A stretch of DNA of 64,000 nt from Caenispirillum bisanense (GTDB lineage Bacteria > Pseudomonadota > Alphaproteobacteria > Rhodospirillales > Rhodospirillaceae). The position numbers were made by a program, and so were the translations under genes. The stretch is taken from contig NZ_OCNJ01000008.1 of the NCBI RefSeq assembly GCF_900230255.1, positions 124,001 to 188,000 of the forward strand. The letters run 5' to 3'. The notes under the pieces are model-generated. The model did not search any database and had not been told where the DNA came from. It saw only the letters and a list, made by a program, of their open reading frames with translations. Below, piece after piece: positions 45,907-52,711 of the stretch; position 1 is the stretch's first letter; every line of letters begins with the position of its first letter.

Positions 45907-46383
45907 ATGCTGCCGATGCGCCTCTCCGCCTGTCTCGCCGCCGCCGCAGCGGTCGCCGCCGCGTTCGCCCCCGTCACCGCCGGCGACGGGCGGGCCACGC
46001 CCTACGGCGAGATCGCAGGGCCGGTGGAGGCGCGCGTACTGGAGGTGTTGGACGGCGACAGCCTGCACGTCCGCGCCCGCATCTGGCTGTCCCAGGAGGT
46101 CGAGACGGTGGTGCGCCTGGCCGGGATCGACACGCCGGAACTGCGCGGCCGCTGCGACGACGAGAAGGAACGCGCCAAGGCGGCCCGGGATTTCCTCGAA
46201 GAGTACGTGGCGGCGGCCGAGCGCGTCGTGCTGCTGCGCGACGTCTCGCAGGACAAGTACGGCGGGCGCGTGATCGCCACCGTCGAGGACTCCTACGGCA
46301 CCGACTTCGCCAAGGCGCTGGCCGAGGCCGGGCACGCCCGCCTCTACGACGGCGGCCCGCGCCAGCCCTGGTGCCCGCATTAG
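45907..46383 (+). CDS. secreted thermonuclease family protein (SNase-like)
   Basis: This 158-residue protein starts at ATG 45907, with a second ATG at 45916. The signal peptide (LSACLAAAAAVAAAFAPVTA) predicts export. The staphylococcal nuclease fold keeps the catalytic residues: LEVLDGDSLHV (Asp pair), RLAGIDTPELRGRC (Arg and Glu), and DKYGGRVIA (second Arg). Near the C-terminus, FAKALAEAGHARLYDGGPRQPWC is the usual end of this family. It probably degrades or processes nucleic acid in the periplasm; a redox-sensitive Cys pair (RGRC, PWC) is possible. Confidence 0.9.
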   Translation: MLPMRLSACLAAAAAVAAAFAPVTAGDGRATPYGEIAGPVEARVLEVLDGDSLHVRARIWLSQEVETVVRLAGIDTPELRGRCDDEKERAKAARDFLEEYVAAAERVVLLRDVSQDKYGGRVIATVEDSYGTDFAKALAEAGHARLYDGGPRQPWCPH

Positions 46384-46528
46384 CGGCTCGCGCCTGCGCC
46401 GCCGCCGCCCCGTGTGATCGCGCGCACTTGAACCCCCCGGCGATTCTGGCATCATGCCTTCCTCGCGGTGGAAGACGCGCCGGTTTCATCAATCGGTACG
46501 GCTGCGTCGCGTCGGGAGGGGGAAACGC

Positions 46529-47902
46529 ATGGCATTGAGGGAAACCTTGCGCCGACTGGTCGGCGGCGGGCGGACTTCCGGTACGGCGGAAGACGGCGTG
46601 CCGCCGCGTGCCGCGGCCGGGCCGGTGCGCGTGCTGGTCGCCCAGTTCGGCGGCGACGACAGCGGCGCCGTCCAGGGCAACCTCGTTTCCCGCCTGTCGC
46701 ACCGCTCCGCCTTGCAGGTCGCCGCCCTGCCCCGCCCCGTCACCACCGCCGCCGAGCCGTTGAAGCGCATCGAGGAAGCGGTGAAGGTCGGGCGCAACGC
46801 GCTGGAGAAGGCGGGCGGCGAAGTGCTGGTGTGGGGCGAGGCCGCCGGCAGCGCCCTGCGGCTGCGCTTCGTCACCCGGCCGCCGGCCACCGACTACGGG
46901 TCCGGCGCCGCCATCGCCACCGAACACCTGGACCTGCCGCTCTATCTGTCGGACGAACAGGCCGACGTGGCCGAGCTGATGATCCTCGCCGCCGCCCGGC
47001 CGCTGGAGGACGAGGTCCGCAAGGCCCGCGTCGACGCCCTGCGCACCGCCCAGACCGCCGGCCTGCGGGTGGTCAAGAACGGCGGCCTGCCGGAGGCCTG
47101 CCTGCCGGCCCTGAAGGGCTGGCTCGCCAACCTGGAACTGCACCCGTCGCTGCGCAACGAGGGCATGACCGACGTGGAACTGGCCGCCGGCCACTACCGC
47201 GGCGCCCTGGCGCACGGCGCCGAGGTGCTGGGCGAGCCCATGATCGCCGCCCTGCGCGGCCACCTGGGCGCCGCCGTGGCCGCCGTCGCCTCGGAACGGC
47301 GCGACGCCGAGGCCATGGACGAGGCCGCCATGCTGGTGCGCGCCGCCAGTGCCGTCATCACCCGCGAAGCCCTGCCCGACGAATACGCCGCCCTGCAGGG
47401 CCTGCTGGGATGGATCCTGCAGCGCCAGGGCACGCTCGCCAACCGCACCAACTACCTGCGCGAGGCCGTCGCGGCCTATCAGCTGGCGTGTTCGGTGTGG
47501 ACGCGCGGCGCCAACCCGACGCGCTGGGCCGAGATGCAGGTGAACATCGGCCGCCTGCTCACCACGCTGGGCGAGTTCACCCACACCAAGGAATTCCTCG
47601 ACCAGGCGGTGACGGTGTTCCGTCAGGTGGCCGGCGTCTACACGCGCGAGAAGGCGCCGGTGTTCTGGGCCAACCTGCAGAACAACATCGGCGCCGCCCT
47701 GTTCGCCAAGTCCAAGCACACCAACGACGCCGCCGACCTCACCGCCGCCGCCTTCGCCTACAAGGAGGCGCTGGCGGTCTACGAGGAACGCCAGATCACC
47801 AAGTCCATGCACGTGGCGAAGAAGAACCTGCAGCGCGTCGAGCGTCTGGTGCAGATGCGCGCCGCCGCCGCCCAGCCGGCCACCAAGCAGCCGGCGGGCT
47901 GA
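46529..47902 (+). CDS. TPR-repeat hypothetical protein
   Basis: This 457-residue protein starts at ATG 46529 after GGGAGGGGG. Residues about 30-200 form an unassigned alpha/beta domain (VRVLVAQFGGDDSGAVQGNLV, AEPLKRIEEAVKVGRNAL, GEVLVWGEAAGSALRLRFVT) with the flavour of a receiver-less sensor or a TIR/NB-like core. The C-terminal half consists of TPR units in which RWAEMQVNIGRLLTTLGEFT and FWANLQNNIGAALFAKSK show the 40-residue spaced N-I-G motif. No transmembrane segment. Function unknown; protein-protein contacts are likely. Confidence 0.72.
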   Translation: MALRETLRRLVGGGRTSGTAEDGVPPRAAAGPVRVLVAQFGGDDSGAVQGNLVSRLSHRSALQVAALPRPVTTAAEPLKRIEEAVKVGRNALEKAGGEVLVWGEAAGSALRLRFVTRPPATDYGSGAAIATEHLDLPLYLSDEQADVAELMILAAARPLEDEVRKARVDALRTAQTAGLRVVKNGGLPEACLPALKGWLANLELHPSLRNEGMTDVELAAGHYRGALAHGAEVLGEPMIAALRGHLGAAVAAVASERRDAEAMDEAAMLVRAASAVITREALPDEYAALQGLLGWILQRQGTLANRTNYLREAVAAYQLACSVWTRGANPTRWAEMQVNIGRLLTTLGEFTHTKEFLDQAVTVFRQVAGVYTREKAPVFWANLQNNIGAALFAKSKHTNDAADLTAAAFAYKEALAVYEERQITKSMHVAKKNLQRVERLVQMRAAAAQPATKQPAG

Positions 47903-48035
47903 GCCGGGCGGCGCGCGCCCGTCCGCCGGCGCGCCGGTCCCCTTTCCCGCGCCTTGGCCCCTTGATCTTCGCCGCCGCCGCCGCCATTGTCGGCGGCGAC
48001 CGTTTTTCCTCGCGCAACCGTTCAGGCGTTCCCCC

Positions 48036-49061
48036 ATGCAGACCACCTTCCAGACCGATGCCATCGTGATCGGGGCCGGACCCGTCGGCCTGTTCACCGT
48101 CTTCCAGTGCGGCATGGTCCGTATCCGGTGTCACGTGGTGGACGTGCTGGACGAGATCGGCGGCCAGTGCACCGCCCTCTACCCGGAAAAGCCCATCTTC
48201 GACGTGCCCGGCTTCCCGCGCATCGAGGCCGGCCGCCTGATCGAGCAGCTGCACGCCCAGGCCGAGCCCTTCCACCCGGTGTTCCACCTGGGCCAGCAGG
48301 TCGACCGCCTGGAGCGCCTGGAGGCCGCCGGCACGTGGCGCGTCGCCACCAGCAAGGGCACCGTCATCGAGGCGCCGGTGGTCATCATCGCCGCCGGTGT
48401 CGGCGCCTTCGGCCCCAACCGCCCGCCCATCGACGGGCTGGAGGCCTACGAGGGCTCGTCGGTGTTCTACATGGTCGGCCGGCGCGAGCAGTTCCGCGGC
48501 AAGCGCGTCGTCATCGCCGGCGGCGGCGACAGCGCCGTCGACTGGGCCGTCTCGCTGGCCGAGGTGGCGGAGAGCGTGCAGGTGGTGCACCGCCGCGCCA
48601 AGTTCCGCTGCGCCCCCGACAGCTACGACAAGCTGAAGGCCCTGGAAGGCGCCGGCAAGGTGGAGCTGGTGGTGCCCTACCAGCTGGCCGGCCTGGAGGG
48701 CGACGGCGGCGCCCTGTCCGCCGTGGTGGTGGCCGACCTGGACGGCGTCGACCGCCGCCTCCCGGCCGACGTGCTGCTGCCGTTCTTCGGCCTGTCCACC
48801 AACCTCGGCCCCATCGCCGAGTGGGGCCTCGAGATGGGGCCGAAGGGCACCATCGCCATCGACCAGTCCACCGCCGAGACCTCGGCAAAGGGCATCTTCG
48901 CCGTCGGCGACATCGCCAGCTATCCGCACAAGCTGAAGCTCATCCTGACGGGCTTCGCCGAAGCGGCCCAGGCGGCCCACGCCGCCTTCGCCTACGTCCA
49001 CCCGGGCGAGGCGCTGCACTTCGAGCACTCGACCACCACCGGCGTGCCGGCGGGGGCCTGA
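48036..49061 (+). CDS. ferredoxin--NADP(+) reductase, thioredoxin-reductase-like type
   Basis: This 341-residue flavoprotein belongs to the FNR2 family, which lacks the CxxC of thioredoxin reductase. The FAD motif is AIVIGAGPVGLFTVFQCGM; IGGQCTALYPEKPIFDVPGFP follows; the NADPH domain has VVIAGGGDSAVDWAVSL with a downstream HRRAKFR (2'-phosphate contact); and ATP-like VFAVGDIASYP closes the FAD site. C-terminal FEHSTTTGVPAGA is conserved in the group. It delivers electrons from NADPH to ferredoxin for Fe-S or nitrogen metabolism in related bacteria. A 133-base gap separates it from the TPR gene. Confidence 0.92.
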   Translation: MQTTFQTDAIVIGAGPVGLFTVFQCGMVRIRCHVVDVLDEIGGQCTALYPEKPIFDVPGFPRIEAGRLIEQLHAQAEPFHPVFHLGQQVDRLERLEAAGTWRVATSKGTVIEAPVVIIAAGVGAFGPNRPPIDGLEAYEGSSVFYMVGRREQFRGKRVVIAGGGDSAVDWAVSLAEVAESVQVVHRRAKFRCAPDSYDKLKALEGAGKVELVVPYQLAGLEGDGGALSAVVVADLDGVDRRLPADVLLPFFGLSTNLGPIAEWGLEMGPKGTIAIDQSTAETSAKGIFAVGDIASYPHKLKLILTGFAEAAQAAHAAFAYVHPGEALHFEHSTTTGVPAGA

Positions 49062-49079
49062 CACTCACCGAAGGTGGCA

Positions 49080-49151
49080 CGGCGCGACCGCGCCGCGCGG
49101 CCCCTGCCGCGGGAGCCCGGCGGCCGCAGGCCGCGCCCGGCGCCTGAGGGC
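49080..49151 (+). repeat. 72-bp structured dispersed repeat, family B (copy 2)
   Basis: The left 38 bp and right 15 bp match copy 1 (40409-40480) base for base, and both copies are 72 bp. In the 19-base variable part (49118-49136) the third stem is GCGGCC/GGCCGC with loop GCA, against GCGCGC/GCGCGC with loop GAC in copy 1. Two base pairs are exchanged in a compensating manner. It lies between the convergent ferredoxin reductase gene and the next hypothetical gene. Confidence 0.8.
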
Positions 49152-49164
49152 AAAAAAACTCCCC

Positions 49165-49728
49165 CTACTCCTCGCGCACCAGGTTCAGCACCCAGAGATC
49201 GCGCACCCGCTCCCCGGCCTGGGCCGGCGGGGCGGGGTCGAGGCGGTAGGGGCGGCGGCCGAAGGCGTGGTCGGCGGCGGTGAACAGGCGGCCTTCCAGA
49301 TAGTCGCGCCAGGTGGGCGCGTTTTCCGCACCGTCCCAGCGTTCCACCGTCACCGCCTCGCCCAGGCTGGCGGCGATGGTGTCGGTGAGCCAGTCGAGGC
49401 GCGGCTGGCCGTCGAGCCCCTGCGCATCCGCCTCGGCATGCAGACGCAGGCCGTCGAAGGCGCCGGCATAGGCGGGATCGGTGATTTCGGTGGTGCCGTC
49501 GCGCCACAGGCTGGCGACCATGCGGCCATCGTGGCGGAACACCGCCTGTGCTTCACGGATCAGTGCCGCCACGTTCACCCGCGCCGGCTCCATGCGGCCG
49601 CCGAGCCGCGTCATGAGATCCTGGAACAGCGCCTGACCCGTCGCTTCCGGCGGCCGCACCACCGTCGGACGCGGGCCGCGCGCACGCAGGCCGTCGGGAC
49701 GGTCGGATGCGGCGGGCGTGTGGGTCAT
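49165..49728 (-). CDS. hypothetical protein
   Basis: This 187-residue protein starts at ATG 49728 (MTHTPAASDRPDGLRAR). No family is recognised. Features include ARVNVAALIREAQAVFRHDGRMVASLWRDGTTEI, predicted alpha/beta, and a Trp-containing ERWDGAENAPTWRDYLEGRLF near the C-terminus. An earlier in-frame start (49764) adds a basic leader. It is divergent from the MFS transporter gene (163 bp apart). It converges on the family-B repeat and the ferredoxin reductase gene. Confidence 0.7.
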   Translation of the reverse strand: MTHTPAASDRPDGLRARGPRPTVVRPPEATGQALFQDLMTRLGGRMEPARVNVAALIREAQAVFRHDGRMVASLWRDGTTEITDPAYAGAFDGLRLHAEADAQGLDGQPRLDWLTDTIAASLGEAVTVERWDGAENAPTWRDYLEGRLFTAADHAFGRRPYRLDPAPPAQAGERVRDLWVLNLVREE

Positions 49729-49891
49729 GGCTCGGGTCCTCCGGGACGGGCGGAAGCGGTCCAAGCAACAACCGGGCCAGCGGAAATCCCCGAAAACGGC
49801 CCGGTCGCGCTATTCTTGCCGGCAGCAAGGCGGCAGGTCCTGCCGGGAACATGTTGCCCGGTGCGCCCCTTGTGCCGACAATGCCGCCACC

Positions 49892-51322
49892 ATGCCGCAC
49901 GATCACGACCACGCCCCCGCCGCCGCTCCCCCTGCCCCGCCGCCGGGCTCGCCCCTGCGCGATCCCGCCTACCGCCGCCTGTTCCTGGCGCAGGTGACGT
50001 CGCTGGTGGGCACCGGATTGACCACCGTCGCCCTCGCCCTGCTCGCCCACGACATGGCCGGCGGCGACGCCGGGGCCGTGCTCGGCAGCGTGCTGGCGTT
50101 GAAGATGGTGGCCTATGTGGTGGTCGCGCCGGCGGTGGGCGGCATCGCCCACCTGCTGCCGCGCAAGAGCCTGCTGGTAGCGCTCGACCTGATCCGCGCC
50201 GCCATCGTCGCCTGCCTGCCGCTGGTGAGCGAGCTGTGGCAGGTCTATGCGCTGATCGTCGTGCTGAACGTGGCCGCCGCCGGCTTCACGCCGACCTTCC
50301 AGGCGACCATCCCCGACCTGCTGCCCGACGAGGCGCGCTATACCCGCGCCCTGTCGCTGTCGCGCCTCGCCTACGACCTGGAGGCACTGGCGAGCCCGGC
50401 GCTGGCCGCCGCCGCCCTGGCGGTGATGACCTACGACGGCCTGTTCCTGGCCGATGCCGCCACCTTCGTCGTCTCCGCCCTGCTGGTGGCGGCGACGGCC
50501 ATCCCCGCCGCCCGGCCGGCGGAGCGCACGCGCGGCGTGCTGGCGAATCTCGGCTTCGGCCTGAGGGGCTACCTGAAGACGCCGCGCCTGCGCGGCCTGC
50601 TGGCGCTCAACCTCGCCGCCGCGGCGGGCGGCGCCATGGTGATCGTCAACACGGTGGTCTATACCCGCGACCGCCTCGGCCTCGACGACACCGCGACCGC
50701 CTGGGCCATGGCGGCGGCGGGCGGCGGGTCCATGGTGGCCGCCATCCTGCTGCCGCGGGTGCTGAGCGCGGCGCGCGACCGGGCGGTGATGCTGGGGGCG
50801 GCGGCGCTGCTGCTGACGGCGCTGGTGATCGGCGCCGTGCGGCTGCCGGCCTTTCCCGGGCTGATCGTGCTGTGGATCTTCGTCGGCCTGGCCGGCAGCG
50901 CCATCCAGACGCCCGGCGGCCGGCTGCTGCGCCAGAGCTGCCGCCCCGGCGACCGGCCGGCCTTCTTCGCCGCCCAGTTCGCCCTCAGCCACGCCTGCTG
51001 GCTGGTGGCCTACCCGACGGCCGGGCTGGTGGGCGCCTGGGCCGGGCTCGATGCCGCCTTCTGGGCGGCGGCGGGGCTGGTGCTGATTGGTCTTTGCGCG
51101 GCGGCGGGGCTGTGGCCGGCCACCGATGCCGAGGTGCTCACCCACCGCCACGCGGCGGTGGACCACGAGCACCTGCACGTCCACGGCGACCACCACGACC
51201 ACGCTCACGAGGGCTGGGAGGGGCCGGAGCCCCACCGTCACCCGCACCGTCACCGGCCGGTGACCCACGCCCACGCCTTCACCATCGACCTGCACCACCC
51301 CGACTGGCCCAACCGGGGCTGA
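49892..51322 (+). CDS. MFS transporter with His-rich termini (putative metal-related exporter)
   Basis: This 476-residue protein starts at ATG 49892. It begins MPHDHDHA, then has twelve predicted membrane helices from about residue 30 to 410, with the MFS loop GGIAHLLPRKSLLVALD between helices 2 and 3. The cytosolic C-terminal tail has 18 histidines in about 60 residues (HEHLHVHGDHHDHAH; PHRHPHRHRPVTHAHA). His-rich tails like this bind Zn, Ni or Co in ZIP/CDF and NreB-type exporters. Metal specificity is not readable, and the His tail may serve regulation. It is divergent from a hypothetical gene. Confidence 0.88.
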   Translation: MPHDHDHAPAAAPPAPPPGSPLRDPAYRRLFLAQVTSLVGTGLTTVALALLAHDMAGGDAGAVLGSVLALKMVAYVVVAPAVGGIAHLLPRKSLLVALDLIRAAIVACLPLVSELWQVYALIVVLNVAAAGFTPTFQATIPDLLPDEARYTRALSLSRLAYDLEALASPALAAAALAVMTYDGLFLADAATFVVSALLVAATAIPAARPAERTRGVLANLGFGLRGYLKTPRLRGLLALNLAAAAGGAMVIVNTVVYTRDRLGLDDTATAWAMAAAGGGSMVAAILLPRVLSAARDRAVMLGAAALLLTALVIGAVRLPAFPGLIVLWIFVGLAGSAIQTPGGRLLRQSCRPGDRPAFFAAQFALSHACWLVAYPTAGLVGAWAGLDAAFWAAAGLVLIGLCAAAGLWPATDAEVLTHRHAAVDHEHLHVHGDHHDHAHEGWEGPEPHRHPHRHRPVTHAHAFTIDLHHPDWPNRG

Positions 51323-51343
51323 GGCCGGCCGTCGCGCCCTCGC

Positions 51344-52708
51344 CTACTCCGCCGCCTGCGGCGCGGCGGCGCCGGAGGTGCCGGTCAGCGGCACCAGGGC
51401 CCGTGACGGCGCCGTCCAGGCGATGGTGGCGAAGCCGTTGCACGCGGGGCACGACGGCGACCACTGGCGCGGCACGTGGGCGCAAGCGGTGCAGTGCCAG
51501 TGCGCCGGCACGATGGCCGTATCGCCGGTGGAGGCGTTCTCCGCCGCCTTGTGCAGCCAGCCGAGCGCCGCCTTGGCGTCGCCGTGCTCGCCCTCCTCCA
51601 GCCGGGCCATGAGGCGGGCGAAGCGCGGCCCCACCGGTTCGTCCTTCAGGGGCGTCAGGCGGGCGCGGGCCTGGCCCCACAGCTGGGCGTCGAGCGCCGC
51701 TTCGGCCACCAGCAGGCGGCTTTCGCGGTGTTCCAGGTTGACGGCGGCCAGCGCCTCCGCCCGCTTCACCCGCTTCAGGGCGTCCTCGCCGGACCACAGG
51801 TCCAGGTAGGCGCGGGCGAGGTCGGGGTGCGGGCTGCGCTTCCAGGTCTCTTCCAGCACGTGGGCGGCCTTGCGCTCCTTGCCGTCGCGCTGGTAGCCGC
51901 GGGCGAGCAGCAGCGCCGCCGGCACGAAGGCCGGGTCGGCGTCATGCGCCTGCTTGCCGAGCTTCACCGCTTCCCACTGGCCGTCGCCGGCCAGCGCCGC
52001 CTCGCCCTGGGCCACCAGCAGGGTGGCGCGCAGGGTGCGCGTGTCGCGGCCGTCGAAGGCACCGGCCTTCATGCCGCCGTCGAGGGTCTGCAGCGCCGCG
52101 GCGTAGTCGCGCGCCGCCACCTGCAGGTCGAACAGCGCCTGCGCCGCCCACGCCGGGCGGGTCTTGTCGGCATAGGCCGCCTCGGCATGCTCGCGGGCGC
52201 GGACGCGGTCGCCGTCGGCCAGCGCCTGGTCCATCAGGCCGCGCAGGGCTGGCAGGCGGGTCTCGGGCTTGTCGGCCAGCGCCTCGTAGCGCTTGCGGGC
52301 GTCGGGGCCGTCGCCGGCCAGCAGGGCCGCCTGGGCGCCGAGCAGGCGCGTCGCGACGCTGTCGTCGAGCAGCTTCTCGGCATCGCCGGCGTAGGAGCGG
52401 GCGCGGCGCGGATCACCGGCCGCCACGGCGGCATAGCCGTTGGCGAGCGCCGTCAGGCCGCGGCGGTGCCGCTTGGCGCGCACGCTCTCGCGCACCATGC
52501 CGGGCACCCGGCCGATGCCGCGCAGCAGGCGCCACACCAGCGCCACCACGGCCATGAAGGCGAGCACGGCGAGCAGCAGGATCGGCACGCTGGTGTCGAC
52601 CCGCCAGCCGAACCATTCCATCACCACTTCGCCCGGCCGTTCGGCGAGCCAGACGGCGCCGGCCACGATGGCGGCGACGACGACGAGATAGGCGATAACG
52701 CGGATCAT
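51344..52708 (-). CDS. hemY: haem biosynthesis protein HemY, with C-terminal zinc ribbon
   Basis: This 454-residue protein has two N-terminal membrane helices (VIAYLVVVAAIVAGAVWLA, SVPILLLAVLAFMAVVALVWRLL) and then HemY_N TPR-like helices (about 70-390). The C-terminal end carries a zinc-ribbon motif WHCTACAHVPRQWSPSCPAC. HemY proteins of this class are encoded with hemCD in proteobacteria and are presumed to hold tetrapyrrole enzymes at the membrane; they are unrelated to protoporphyrinogen oxidase HemY of Bacillus. It is the last gene of the haem operon, 3 bases after the mitofilin stop. Confidence 0.9.
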   Translation of the reverse strand: MIRVIAYLVVVAAIVAGAVWLAERPGEVVMEWFGWRVDTSVPILLLAVLAFMAVVALVWRLLRGIGRVPGMVRESVRAKRHRRGLTALANGYAAVAAGDPRRARSYAGDAEKLLDDSVATRLLGAQAALLAGDGPDARKRYEALADKPETRLPALRGLMDQALADGDRVRAREHAEAAYADKTRPAWAAQALFDLQVAARDYAAALQTLDGGMKAGAFDGRDTRTLRATLLVAQGEAALAGDGQWEAVKLGKQAHDADPAFVPAALLLARGYQRDGKERKAAHVLEETWKRSPHPDLARAYLDLWSGEDALKRVKRAEALAAVNLEHRESRLLVAEAALDAQLWGQARARLTPLKDEPVGPRFARLMARLEEGEHGDAKAALGWLHKAAENASTGDTAIVPAHWHCTACAHVPRQWSPSCPACNGFATIAWTAPSRALVPLTGTSGAAAPQAAE

Positions 52709-52711
52709 GGC

